Origin: Candidatus Thiodiazotropha sp. (ex Monitilora ramsayi)
Lineage (GTDB): Bacteria > Pseudomonadota > Gammaproteobacteria > Chromatiales > Chromatiaceae
DNA length: 64,000 bases
Direction: 5' to 3'
Assembly: GCA_025655595.1 (NCBI GenBank)
Contig: JAHXIO010000005.1
Location: 310,001 to 374,000 of the forward strand
This document shows, in pieces, positions 18,837-28,691 of the stretch. Position 1 is the stretch's first letter; each line of letters begins with the position of its first letter. Below the pieces are notes generated by a model. That model had not been told where the DNA came from. It was given only the letters and a program-made list of their open reading frames with translations, and made no database searches. The translations under genes were made by a program, and so were the position numbers.

Positions 18837-19268
18837 ATGAGTGAGATTGATGAAATTGTAGATGCCTTTGAATTTCTCGATGACTGGGATGCGCGCTACG
18901 AGTATCTGATTTCTATTGGAGAAGATCTACCGTCAATGCCATCTGGACTGAAAACCCAGGAAAACTGGGTGAAACCCTGCATGAGTACAGTACATGTGGC
19001 CGCTCAACGAGTTCCCGAAGATCCTGTACTGATCCGCTTTGTCGGTGACTGTGATACGGCGATTATCAAGGGTGTGCTAGCGCTTTTGATCGATCTTCTC
19101 TCTTACCGTTCCATCGAAGAGATACGCAGGATTGATGTGGATAGTCTATTCAAGCGTCTGCACCTCGAAGAACACCTAAGTCCGAACCGACATGTTGGTA
19201 TCTATGCAATTGTCGATAAGATGCTCGAGAGAGCTTCGACGCTCGCATCACTCCAGGAGGCCGGTTAG
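18837..19268 (+). CDS. sufE: Cysteine desulfuration protein SufE
   Basis: A 143-residue SufE, which accepts persulfide sulfur from the cysteine desulfurase SufS and hands it to SufB. The acceptor cysteine is in TQENWVKPCMSTVHV (about residue 48). In most family members the residue before it is glycine and a tryptophan follows at VW, whereas this protein has Pro and His, a modest change near the active loop. It follows sufA by 27 bases. The expected partner sufS is not in this window. Confidence 0.9.
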   Translation: MSEIDEIVDAFEFLDDWDARYEYLISIGEDLPSMPSGLKTQENWVKPCMSTVHVAAQRVPEDPVLIRFVGDCDTAIIKGVLALLIDLLSYRSIEEIRRIDVDSLFKRLHLEEHLSPNRHVGIYAIVDKMLERASTLASLQEAG

Positions 19269-20158
19269 CCGGGCACTTTTATCTTGGAGGGGGGGTGAAA
19301 GTGGGTCATCACTTCCAGTGACTGCCTGAATCGGGCTCCTCGGCTTCGGCCAGTCCTTCCGGTTTGCGAAGAACTGTATACTTGCGCCTTATCTCAGTAG
19401 AGATCCAGTCTGTCCTTTCCCATCCGCCCATCTTGTGAGGTGCCATTGGGTGTGTCGCTTGTTCATGCGCTTACTAATGTGGAGTTATGACGGTCAATAC
19501 ATTCAGAAAAGTGAGAGGGCCGGACGTGATACCTGCCGTGTTAACAATTGCGTCAGAGGCGTCTATGGTGGTGACGTAGAACGCAACTCTGGTATGCATG
19601 CGGAGACATGGCTGGTATAAGGCATTCGTGGGGAGTGGCGCTACCCACTGCGTACCCTTTTCAGGCATTGAGTCTCGTTAGATGAGTGGCTGATCGCATA
19701 TCTGGTGGCAGCCATATTCGATGGTTGCTTCCTCGATCGTTTTTCTTACTTTTCATGGATGGTTGGTGAGATGTCGCTAAGTGCGTAAGTGGAGATGATT
19801 CCAATATTGGGTTTATTCTAGGTAAAGCTTGTGGTATTAAAAGATGTGATCAGAGGATTGGCTGTTTGCGTGATCCTGCCTGCCCATGAATAGACTTATA
19901 TTAATAATATCTCATGTACTTGCGTGTGGTGTTTTAGCTGGTTATGCACGATTGTAAAGTATCGGCTACTATCTGATTAACCAATAAAAAAATGAACCGG
20001 GCTAATTCTCATTGATGTATTCCTGGTATGAAAAAATGGGAGTTAAGTTGCGGAGTTTGGACGGATAGGCCTGTGTGTCGGGATTCGGCCATTGCAGTTA
20101 AATCCATGGTTAATCAGCATGAGTAGCATTTCAGTATTGAAGCCAATAGGAATCTCTG
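19269..20158. other. Long intergenic region between sufE and the PAS kinase
   Basis: About 890 bases. Short open frames exist (for example 19435-19620), but none has a ribosome site or recognisable product. No T-tailed hairpin, repeat array or known riboswitch was identified. It could contain an unannotated small RNA; nothing I can see supports a specific call. Confidence 0.4.
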
Positions 20159-23100
20159 ATGCCTGAGAGACTGTTTCACGATCAGGATGCTGAGATCTTA
20201 CTAAACACATTGCTTGGTGAGATTCCGGATGTTGGGTTAGTCACTTGGAGTGAAAAAGGCTTCATTACCTCGCTGAGTCTGAGTTGTATCCATCTTATGC
20301 AGCTGCCGAAGACGGCAACGGTTGGTGCGCCTATATCCATACTCCGAGAGTCGCCATGCAGAGATTTCATGGATGATTTGGATCGGTTTTATGAGGATAC
20401 CTCGAAAAAACGACTGGAGCAGGAGTTGCTCTTGATGCGTGACGGTTCGAAGTACTGGATCAGTCTAAATGTCCATCGCTGTCCGAAGGCCTGTGGAAGT
20501 GACTCGTCCTATATGATGATTGTGCGGGATGTGACGCAGTGGCGAAATGTCAAGACCTATGCAGATAGAGTTCAAGATCTTTTTGACGCAGTATTTCATG
20601 GTATTCCCGATGCCGCGCTATTTATCGATCCGGAAAGAAAAATCCTTAAGGTCAGCTCCGGTGTGGAGAAAGTGTTCGGTTATACAGTAAGTGAGTTGGT
20701 TGGGGCGAGTGTAGGAATGCTCTATGCCGACGATTCAGAATACGAGCACCAAAAGGAAACACGCTACAACGCGACAAAGGAGTCAGACTATTCTCCTCAA
20801 GTAAACGAATATTGCCGGAAAAATGGAGAGATATTTTCCGCAGCGGCTGTTGGTAGCCCATTGTATGACAGGCATGGAGAGTTGCTTGGGTATATAGAAG
20901 TGCTCAGGGATATCACCGATCAAATGAGTCTTGAGCGGGATTTGCGAGAGCAGAGCGAGATGTTGAACTCTATCTTTCGTCAACTGCCTTTCGCGCTCAG
21001 TGTGTCTGACAAGCAAAGAATGATCGTCCAGATGAGTGATGCAGCGCTGGATCTTTTTGGCTACGAACAGGAAGAGATGGTCGGCAGCTCGACACGTATG
21101 GTCTATCCCACTGATCATGCTTTCAATCGTTCCTGTGAAATTATCTACTCTTCACCGCCTGGGGAGAATGTGTTTGTTGATTTGATATCGAAAAGCGGTC
21201 GTGAATTCAAAGGGCGGATACAGGTCTCGCCGCTTTACGACGATGAAAATCAGCTCACTGGCTATTTAACTGCAATAGAAGATTATACCGAGCAGTTACG
21301 CGATATCGAAAAGTTGAGGCAGTATGAAAAGATAGTTTCAGCTAGCAGCGATGCGCTTGTTCTGCTCGATAATCAGCATCGGTACGTTGTAGTTAATGAT
21401 GCCTATCTGCAGTTATGGAAAAAAAGCAGGTATGAGTTGATAGGGCAGCATATATCGATGAATGTGGGTAAGAAGTTTTACAAATCGGTAACCGCCCCAT
21501 GTTTGGAGAGATGCCTGCAGGGAGAAGTAGTAAAGTTTGATGCAACACTTGTCAACTATCCTGGTAAGAGCATATACGCAGAGGCTAGGCATGATCCCTA
21601 TCGGGATGAATCAGGCAGAATTGTGGGGGTCTTGGTTACTGTTATTGATGTTTCAGAGAGCCATCTTGCCGAACAAGCGTTACGCTACAGTCAACAGAGG
21701 CTGATCGAGGCTGCCGAGTTTGCGGCATTTGCGCTGTGGGAAATTGATGTCGATGGTACAAATATTATTGAAGATAAGGTTCTTCGATCACTGCTGGGGT
21801 ATGGGCCTGCAGATAATCTGAAAACATTCGATGATTGGATGGCGATTATTCCTGAACCGGACCGCTCCACGACAGTGGAAATTTTTCAACAACTCTTCCG
21901 TCAAACCCGGACATTTGCCGAATGGCAACACGCTATTTTCACGAAAAAAGGTGAGTTGGTACATCTGGATGTATCAGCCAAGGTCGTGGAAAAGGCAGGT
22001 AAGTATAGGATTATGGGCCTCAGCCGAGATGTCACGGCGTCTGTGCTGGAGCAAGACAGGCTCAGGCTCTACACGGAAATTGTATCGACTATCGGTGACC
22101 CTCTGGGTTACGTCGGTTGCGATGGAGTTTTTAAGGTTGTCAATCAGGCTTATTGCGAATTGTGGCAGAAATCCCGCTCTGAAATCGAGGGGCATACCAT
22201 TGAGAAGATTTTCGGTTCAACATTTTATCAAAAAGAGGTTAAGCCGGTCTTTGACAAGTGTTGTGCCGGTGAGGTTGTCAAGCACAACTTAGAGGTTTTT
22301 CATCTGCCGGCAGGCTATCGCTTTATTGAGACTCTTTGGACGCCATTCAGAGATGAACAACAGGAGGTCAGAGGTGCGGTCATCAGCCTCAGGGATGCTA
22401 CTGAATTTCATGATACTACAAAAGCCTTACAAGAGAGTGAGGAGAAGTTTCGTGCGATATTTGACAATACTCAGATTGGTATCTGTATGTTGGATGCGCA
22501 GGATGTTTCGATATTGGATATCAATCAGGCTGCGCTGCAGATACACGGATATTCTTACGAAGAGGCGATGCATTTGCGCCCCTGGGATATTGTCGATGGT
22601 ATAACGCCTGACAATTTTCTCGAAAAATGGAAAAAGATCAGGAAGCCGAATGGCAGTGTTTTCGAGTCAAAACACCGCAGGAAGGATGGATCTCTTATTC
22701 ACGCATTAGTGAGTGCCAAGTTTATCGAGCTGAAGGGGCGTGAAGTTCTAATATCGTCTGTTACAGATGTGACGCGCCAGAAGCGTCTGGAGTCGTTAAT
22801 CAGGGAGCAGGAGCAACAGTACCGTACCCTTGTCGAGTCTACGTCCGCCATTCTTTTTTCTGCGGACCCAACGACCTTTGAGTTTACGTTTGTCAGTAAG
22901 GAGGCCGAGTCCATCCTTGGCTACCCTGTCAGCGAGTGGTTAAACAATGCTGAGTTTTGGCTGGATCATCTCCATCCTGACGATCGGAAGTGGGCGTATG
23001 ACTACTGCATCCAGTCAACGAGAGAAAAGCGTGATCACAGCTTTAGCTATCGAATGATTGCTGCAGATGGCAGAGAGGTCTGGCTCCATGACACCACTAG

Positions 23101-25456
23101 TGTGATTGTCGAAGACGACCGCGTTGTCAATCTTGTGGGTGTGATGGTCGATGTGACCGAACAGATGGAGGCTGTGAATGCACAGCAGCGCTTATCGGAT
23201 ATTGTGGAGCAGTCGACAGACGCCATACTTTTAACAGATAAGGAATTTCGAATTACCTATATCAATGAATCTTTTCATCAGTTGTATGGTTATACGCTGC
23301 AAGATCTTAAGGGTATGAGACCTGAGTTGCTCAATGGCGAACCCAATGCGGATGAGATTCATCCGCAGATTTACGGTCCCCTGCTAAAAGGGGAACGGGT
23401 GTTTCGTGAGATGTTGAATCGGAGAAAGGATGGCAGTCTTTTTGTCTGTCAGCACCACATCTCTCCGTTACGTGATGATAATGGTGATATTGTCGCCTAT
23501 ATGAGTTCCCAGCGTGATGTCAGTCTGCGTGTCAAGGCCCAGGCAGCATTAAAGGTCAGCGAAGAGCGGTGGCAGTACGCACTGGAAGGGGCTGGCGAGG
23601 GTGTATGGGACTGGAATATACAAACAAATGAGGTTTTCTACTCGAGACGTTGGAAAGAGATGCTGGGCTATGAGGAGAGCGAGATCGGCAATGTTTTCGA
23701 CGAGTGGGAGACTCGTGTGCACCCTGACGATATTACTCACTGTATTGAAGAGCTTCAAAGTCATATTAAGGGTGAGAAGAATGTTTATCTTGTAGAACAC
23801 AGACTGCGTCGTAAGGATGGCAGTTATATGTGGACACTCGCGCGTGGAATGGTGCGTGAATGGACGGATTCCGGAAAACCGCTCCGCCTGATCGGAACAC
23901 AACAAGATATCACCTGGCGGAAAAATGTTGAAACTGCATTGAGAAAAAGTGAAGAGCAGTATCGTCAAATAGTTGAAACTGCGCTCGAAGGTGTCTGGGT
24001 CATTGATGCTATCGGGACAACCACATTTGTCAATGCCAGTATAGCCAGGATGCTGGACTATCAGGAAGAGGAGATAGTGGGGAAGTCGTTTTTTGATTTC
24101 GTGAATGTTGAGGATCGAGAAAAGGTAGAAGAGAAGTTCGCAGAGCGTCTCTCCGTAAAATCGGAAGTTCACGAATTCAGGTTCAGACGTAGAGATGGCA
24201 GTGATCTTTGGGCCTATGTCTCAGCTACTCCACGCCGCAACGATAAAGGGGAAGTTATCGGTGCTATCGCAATGATCAGCGACAATACAGAGACACGCAA
24301 ATTTCAGGAAGCCTTGATCATATCTCAAAAGATGGAGGCGATAGGCCAGCTTACAGGTGGTGTCGCCCACGACTTCAACAATATATTAAGCAGCATACTG
24401 GGTTTTACTGAGTTGGCACAGGATCGGTTTGGCAAGCTAGATGAGAAACTAAGAAACTACCTTAGTCAGATTGAAATTGCCGGCGGCAGGGCGCGTGACC
24501 TTATCCGTCAGCTTCTGATCTTCAGTCGTGGAGAAAACGTCAAGTCTGCGGTACCGGTTCCATTGGTGCCACTTGTAAAAGAAATCGCAAAAATGCTCAT
24601 CCCAATGCTGCCCGCTACTGTTGAGATCCAAATGGATCTGCCGCAACAGTCGCCCAGTGTTAAAGTTAATCCTTTGCATATTCAGCAGCTATTGATGAAT
24701 CTCTGTATTAATGCAAGAGATGCAATTGAGGGATCAGGCCTGATTACCATCCGTATCAACACGCGAGCAGTTGATAAGGCCTGTTGTGACATATGTGGTA
24801 AACCCGTTGCGGGTGACTGGGTGAGTATCCTCGTGTCAGACACTGGACATGGTGTGCCGGAAAATATAAAGCACAATATATTTCAGCCTTTTATCACGAG
24901 TAAAGAAGTGGGTGAAGGCTCCGGTATGGGATTGGCTGTCGTGAGTGGAATCGTTAAGTCGTACGCAGGCCATATTCTGGTTGATTCCACACCGGGAAAG
25001 GGAGCCGGTTTTGAAATTCTTCTGCCATCTGCTGGAGTGTCTCCTCATCAGGCAGATAATATCGAGAATTCAGAAGATGCCACTTTCGAGCTCGTTGGGA
25101 GGACGATACTGGTGGTCGATGACGAACCGCAAGTCAGAGCCTATTTTGAAGCATTGCTTTCCGGTTGGGGAGCGAAAGCGGTCTGTTGCGACAATGGATA
25201 CCAGGCGCTGGGGCGTATCGCCATGACGCCCGATGGGTTTGATCTCTTAATCTGCGATCAGTCGATGCCTGGTATGAGTGGTAGTGAAATGGTGCAGCAG
25301 TTACGCGCGTTGGGTAATGCGATACCTGTGATATTCTGTACTGGCGACGATCAGTCACTCGAGGATGAATCGATCGCCTCGCTGAATATTGGAGGAATTC
25401 TCAGGAAACCAATGCAAAAGAGTGAAATGCTCTCAACTATTCGATCGTTGCTCTAA
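20159..25456 (+). CDS. Giant multi-PAS hybrid sensor histidine kinase
   Basis: A 1765-residue soluble kinase with no membrane segments. I count about 11 consecutive PAS domains (residues ~10-1385), each ending in a PAC-like stretch such as GYIEVLRDITDQ or GVMVDVTEQ. Then comes a HisKA domain with the phosphorylated His in GGVAHDFNNILSS (~1405), a HATPase domain (N-box LLMNLCINARDAIEG; G-boxes SDTGHGVP and GSGMGLAVVSG) with the CxxC-bearing loop CDICGKPVAGD, and a C-terminal receiver (VVDDEPQ, phospho-acceptor in LLICDQSMPG, Lys in LRKPMQ). There is no Hpt or DNA-binding output, so it must signal to another protein. PAS domains 4 and 6 resemble one another more than the rest, suggesting an internal duplication. 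Ligands are unknown. Confidence 0.9.
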   Translation: MPERLFHDQDAEILLNTLLGEIPDVGLVTWSEKGFITSLSLSCIHLMQLPKTATVGAPISILRESPCRDFMDDLDRFYEDTSKKRLEQELLLMRDGSKYWISLNVHRCPKACGSDSSYMMIVRDVTQWRNVKTYADRVQDLFDAVFHGIPDAALFIDPERKILKVSSGVEKVFGYTVSELVGASVGMLYADDSEYEHQKETRYNATKESDYSPQVNEYCRKNGEIFSAAAVGSPLYDRHGELLGYIEVLRDITDQMSLERDLREQSEMLNSIFRQLPFALSVSDKQRMIVQMSDAALDLFGYEQEEMVGSSTRMVYPTDHAFNRSCEIIYSSPPGENVFVDLISKSGREFKGRIQVSPLYDDENQLTGYLTAIEDYTEQLRDIEKLRQYEKIVSASSDALVLLDNQHRYVVVNDAYLQLWKKSRYELIGQHISMNVGKKFYKSVTAPCLERCLQGEVVKFDATLVNYPGKSIYAEARHDPYRDESGRIVGVLVTVIDVSESHLAEQALRYSQQRLIEAAEFAAFALWEIDVDGTNIIEDKVLRSLLGYGPADNLKTFDDWMAIIPEPDRSTTVEIFQQLFRQTRTFAEWQHAIFTKKGELVHLDVSAKVVEKAGKYRIMGLSRDVTASVLEQDRLRLYTEIVSTIGDPLGYVGCDGVFKVVNQAYCELWQKSRSEIEGHTIEKIFGSTFYQKEVKPVFDKCCAGEVVKHNLEVFHLPAGYRFIETLWTPFRDEQQEVRGAVISLRDATEFHDTTKALQESEEKFRAIFDNTQIGICMLDAQDVSILDINQAALQIHGYSYEEAMHLRPWDIVDGITPDNFLEKWKKIRKPNGSVFESKHRRKDGSLIHALVSAKFIELKGREVLISSVTDVTRQKRLESLIREQEQQYRTLVESTSAILFSADPTTFEFTFVSKEAESILGYPVSEWLNNAEFWLDHLHPDDRKWAYDYCIQSTREKRDHSFSYRMIAADGREVWLHDTTSVIVEDDRVVNLVGVMVDVTEQMEAVNAQQRLSDIVEQSTDAILLTDKEFRITYINESFHQLYGYTLQDLKGMRPELLNGEPNADEIHPQIYGPLLKGERVFREMLNRRKDGSLFVCQHHISPLRDDNGDIVAYMSSQRDVSLRVKAQAALKVSEERWQYALEGAGEGVWDWNIQTNEVFYSRRWKEMLGYEESEIGNVFDEWETRVHPDDITHCIEELQSHIKGEKNVYLVEHRLRRKDGSYMWTLARGMVREWTDSGKPLRLIGTQQDITWRKNVETALRKSEEQYRQIVETALEGVWVIDAIGTTTFVNASIARMLDYQEEEIVGKSFFDFVNVEDREKVEEKFAERLSVKSEVHEFRFRRRDGSDLWAYVSATPRRNDKGEVIGAIAMISDNTETRKFQEALIISQKMEAIGQLTGGVAHDFNNILSSILGFTELAQDRFGKLDEKLRNYLSQIEIAGGRARDLIRQLLIFSRGENVKSAVPVPLVPLVKEIAKMLIPMLPATVEIQMDLPQQSPSVKVNPLHIQQLLMNLCINARDAIEGSGLITIRINTRAVDKACCDICGKPVAGDWVSILVSDTGHGVPENIKHNIFQPFITSKEVGEGSGMGLAVVSGIVKSYAGHILVDSTPGKGAGFEILLPSAGVSPHQADNIENSEDATFELVGRTILVVDDEPQVRAYFEALLSGWGAKAVCCDNGYQALGRIAMTPDGFDLLICDQSMPGMSGSEMVQQLRALGNAIPVIFCTGDDQSLEDESIASLNIGGILRKPMQKSEMLSTIRSLL

Positions 25457-25480
25457 AGAACGTTCATCATCGATTGAGCA

Positions 25481-26185
25481 CTACTCAATCTGTAATTCGA
25501 TACGTCCGTTCACGTTCACTTGCAGGGTCTGGCTGCCAGCCTCCAGACTGGGTGCTGAAACTGCGCTCTCCATGGCCATCATACCGGCGCGCATTTTCCT
25601 CGGGTGAATCGGTCGTCCGGAGGTATTGATAGACATCTCCACCAGTCGATAGGTCTTGTGCCCCAATTTGCCGGTTACAAGTTCGGCTCTATGCTGGAAG
25701 GCGCTGATCGCCTCCCTGATCAGCGTTTCCTCTACGCTTTGTCTTCTTTCTGTGGAAATGGTGTAACTAATTGACTCCAAGGCCAAAGATTTCTGTAATT
25801 GGCTTAGGATCTGACTCAGCTTTTCGCCCTGCCGACTCTCCAGCCGGATCGACTGTTTGACGCGCCAACCCGCGAGGCGCTTCTGCTGATAGATGGGAGA
25901 AGTTTGATAGCCCAGTGTTTGTACTTTAATCCCATCGGTCTTTTTTACAGTGTCCAGTGCGGCGGATATCTGCCGATTGATGGTATCGGTGAGCAGGCTC
26001 ATCTCATCGCCCTCCTTTTGGGCATATAGCACGGCGATGAGTGTATCGTTATCCACCTCCATCGAAGCCTGTGCACTTAAGTTGACTTGATCATAGCGAA
26101 TCGGATCAGCTTCGGCATATAGCAGTGACGGCAGAATCAGGCAGATCAGGAGCAGTAGAGATCTCCGATAAGGTGTTGTAGGCAT
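25481..26185 (-). CDS. SIMPL (DUF541) domain periplasmic protein
   Basis: A 234-residue exported protein. A signal peptide is clear (RRSLLLLICLILPSLLYAEA), followed by one SIMPL/DUF541 domain (about 35-230) with the typical pattern of alternating strands and helices and the motif LGYQTSPIY. Family members form large oligomers in the periplasm and have been linked to oxidative or envelope stress, but their biochemical role is not settled. The gene converges with the PAS kinase, leaving 24 bases between stops. Confidence 0.8.
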   Translation of the reverse strand: MPTTPYRRSLLLLICLILPSLLYAEADPIRYDQVNLSAQASMEVDNDTLIAVLYAQKEGDEMSLLTDTINRQISAALDTVKKTDGIKVQTLGYQTSPIYQQKRLAGWRVKQSIRLESRQGEKLSQILSQLQKSLALESISYTISTERRQSVEETLIREAISAFQHRAELVTGKLGHKTYRLVEMSINTSGRPIHPRKMRAGMMAMESAVSAPSLEAGSQTLQVNVNGRIELQIE

Positions 26186-26598
26186 GGTGTTTTCCTCTAC
26201 GCTGAGAACGATACGGTGTTCCGCTCAGAATTCCGTTGAATATTGGAGTGTCTGACAAGTATAGCTTAGGCATTGATCAGAAAAACCTTGCTGGGATGTA
26301 AGCGAGTATCAGCAAAGACAGTTGAACAAGAACACTATCATCCAGTGGTCAGGAACAGGAATCTAAAGATTATTCAATTTGTGTCGATACAGTCTGAGTA
26401 AGCGTGAAAAGCTGTTGTAATTCATGCGCGGTACTTGAGGGGAGCCGAATCGTATCGAAGGAGATAGGCGAATGGCAGGTGTACGGCCATTGCGTCTGTA
26501 TCAACAGTTTATCGAGCTTGAGAAGGAGGACAAGCCCAAAGTATACAGTGGCATCACAGGAGTAACTGCTTACTGCACTGTTTAAAGGTTTGTAAAGA
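26186..26598. other. Intergenic region upstream of chemoreceptor operon
   Basis: About 410 bases between divergent genes. No gene or strong palindrome was recognised; it presumably carries promoters for the SIMPL gene and for the MCP/PAS pair. Confidence 0.4.
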
Positions 26599-28050
26599 AT
26601 GAAACGTCTATATCTGGCTACGCGATTACAGATCTACGTCGTGGCTTTTGTGCTGCTTAACCTGTTCAGTATTCTGTCGGTGTTGTTGGTGGATGGCTAC
26701 CGGCATTGGCTGTGGCTATTTCCACTGGCCGCAATCCTAGTTGCCGTTGTCATCTCCTATCGCATGAAGATGCCGTTCTATGTCATGAAACGGATCGACG
26801 AAGTGCTACAGGAGATGCTTGATGGGCAATTCACCTCCCGTGTGACCCAAGTACCCTGGATGGGGGAGGCGGGCCACATTGCCTGGAACCTGAATGAGAC
26901 ACTGGATCAGTTGGAGACATTCTTTCGTGAAGTCAAGACCAGTTTCGAGTGCGTCTCCCGGGGGCAGTACTACCGCCGGACGCTACCGACTGGCCTGCAT
27001 GGGGAGCTGGAAAAGACTCTTTCACGTATCAACAGCTCACTTGATGCTATGACTGAAAATGCGGCTTTCATCAAAAGGAATGAGATGGCGGCAGAGCTGC
27101 AGGAGCTCAATACCAATCAGACCATGAATAATCTGATATTGAGCCAGAACGACCTCACACGGATCACCAGTGAGATGCAGAAGGTTTCACAAATAGCGAC
27201 GGACAATATGCAGAAGGCTCAGGAGAGTCAGGGCGCCGTTTCACAAGTGGTCGACTCACAGACGAGAACACTGGGGATGATCAAGCAGAGTCACAAGACC
27301 ATGGCCCAGCTGAATGATATGAGTGACGAGATAACGGGAATCCTCGGAATGATCAGTGAAATCGCCGATAAAACCAACCTGCTGGCACTGAATGCCTCGA
27401 TCGAGGCCGCCCGGGCCGGTGAGCATGGCCGGGGCTTTGCGGTGGTTGCAGATGAAGTCAAGAAACTGGCGGAAAGCACGAAGAAAGCAACTGATGAGAT
27501 TCGTGAGGTAGTGACAACCTTTCAGGCAGAGACTGCTGTCATGCAGACCAGTTCCAATGAGATGCTGGAAATGGCTAACAGCGTGCAGGGTTCGGTTGAG
27601 GAGATGAACAGCAGCTTTAATATTTTTGCCGAGCAGGCGCAGATGACCTTCACCTCGGTCGATTTTGCCCACGATATCTGTTACGCCTCCCTGGTCAAAG
27701 TGGACCATATGATCTATAAGCAGAAGGCCTATAAGTCCTTCCATGCCGGCACACAGAATACAGACGCTGACGCTGTCAAAGTGAATCATCATAACTGCCG
27801 GCTCGGTAAATGGTACTACGACGGCCTTGGTAAAGAGGCCTTCGGTCATACGCAGGCCTTTCGGGATCTCGAAACTCCACATATGGAGGTCCATAACGCT
27901 GGGCATGCGGCACTTGAAATGCTCGATCTTGAATGGCAGAAGGATGATGAATTGCAGGGTAAGATACTGGCGACTTATGGTGAGATGGAGGATGCCAGTG
28001 ACCATGTAATGGATCGCATTAATGCGATGATTAACGAGAAACATGGTTAG
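26599..28050 (+). CDS. Methyl-accepting chemotaxis protein with C-terminal CZB zinc-binding domain
   Basis: A 483-residue chemoreceptor. Two N-terminal membrane helices (about 12-30 and 36-53) are separated by only a few residues, so there is no periplasmic sensor domain. A HAMP-like segment follows, then the cytoplasmic signalling hairpin with the tip motif ([24 protein letters not shown]; ~residues 253-276). The C-terminus is a chemoreceptor zinc-binding (CZB) domain with its His/Cys ligands in [22 protein letters not shown] and HNAGHAA. CZB domains bind zinc and can respond to hypochlorous acid or zinc. The next gene encodes a lone PAS protein, so the input may come from that partner. Confidence 0.9.
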   Translation: MKRLYLATRLQIYVVAFVLLNLFSILSVLLVDGYRHWLWLFPLAAILVAVVISYRMKMPFYVMKRIDEVLQEMLDGQFTSRVTQVPWMGEAGHIAWNLNETLDQLETFFREVKTSFECVSRGQYYRRTLPTGLHGELEKTLSRINSSLDAMTENAAFIKRNEMAAELQELNTNQTMNNLILSQNDLTRITSEMQKVSQIATDNMQKAQESQGAVSQVVDSQTRTLGMIKQSHKTMAQLNDMSDEITGILGMISEIADKTNLLALNASIEAARAGEHGRGFAVVADEVKKLAESTKKATDEIREVVTTFQAETAVMQTSSNEMLEMANSVQGSVEEMNSSFNIFAEQAQMTFTSVDFAHDICYASLVKVDHMIYKQKAYKSFHAGTQNTDADAVKVNHHNCRLGKWYYDGLGKEAFGHTQAFRDLETPHMEVHNAGHAALEMLDLEWQKDDELQGKILATYGEMEDASDHVMDRINAMINEKHG

Positions 28051-28061
28051 GGGGTGATGCA

Positions 28062-28586
28062 ATGAAAAGTGGAATCACACCGACCAACCACGAAATCCTC
28101 ATGGATGATCACGACTTTATTGTGTCGAAAACGGATCTCAAGGGACGCATTACCTATGCCAATCGGGTCTTTATGAGGATTGCCGGCTATTCTGAGTCGG
28201 AACTACTGGGTGTGCAGCACAATATAATCCGTCATCCGGACATGCCCCGGGGTGTTTTTCGTCTGCTCTGGAACGTGATTGAGTCTGGGCAGGAGTGTTT
28301 TGCCTACGTGAAAAATATGGCTAAAAGCGGGGATTATTACTGGGTCTACGCCAATGTGACGGTGGACTATGATGCCAACAACCAGCCGATAGGTTATTTC
28401 TCCGTACGCCGCAAACCGAGCCGTGAGGGGATAGCGGCAGTCACGCCGGTCTATCAGGAGATGCTGCGTATCGAACAGCAGGCGGGAGCCCGGGAGGCAC
28501 CGGATGCGTCGGTCAGGTGGTTGACGGAATTGTTGCAAGAGAAGGGCACCACCTACGAAGAGTTTATCCATACACTGGGTCACTGA
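28062..28586 (+). CDS. Aer-type PAS domain protein (candidate partner of upstream chemoreceptor)
   Basis: A 174-residue protein with a single PAS domain near its N-terminus (residues ~12-125). The sequence DFIVSKTDLKGRITYANRVFMRIAGYSE.E and NIIRHPDMPRGVFRLLWN is characteristic of the FAD-binding PAS of the aerotaxis receptor Aer. The C-terminal 45 residues are helical. There is no HAMP or MCP domain, so it cannot signal alone. It starts 11 bases after the chemoreceptor with a GGGGG ribosome site, so the two are co-transcribed, as in the bipartite CetA/CetB energy-taxis system. FAD binding is inferred. Confidence 0.85.
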   Translation: MKSGITPTNHEILMDDHDFIVSKTDLKGRITYANRVFMRIAGYSESELLGVQHNIIRHPDMPRGVFRLLWNVIESGQECFAYVKNMAKSGDYYWVYANVTVDYDANNQPIGYFSVRRKPSREGIAAVTPVYQEMLRIEQQAGAREAPDASVRWLTELLQEKGTTYEEFIHTLGH

Positions 28587-28691
28587 GTGAAGTGAGATTG
28601 GCATTGTCGGGAGCGCGCTCAGAATAGTGGCGGACGCTCTCGGTAGGTAGTGAACACGGCGTATTACCCCCCATAAAATATGCGTAAAACG

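Noticed and set aside
19435-19620. Small open frame between sufE and the PAS kinase
   Set aside because: No ribosome site and no signal, membrane or domain features.
23549-24172. 207-codon open frame antisense to the PAS kinase
   Set aside because: It mirrors conserved PAS coding sequence and has no recognisable domain.
27256-28062. 268-codon open frame antisense to the chemoreceptor
   Set aside because: Antisense shadow of the MCP signalling and CZB domains; no family resemblance.
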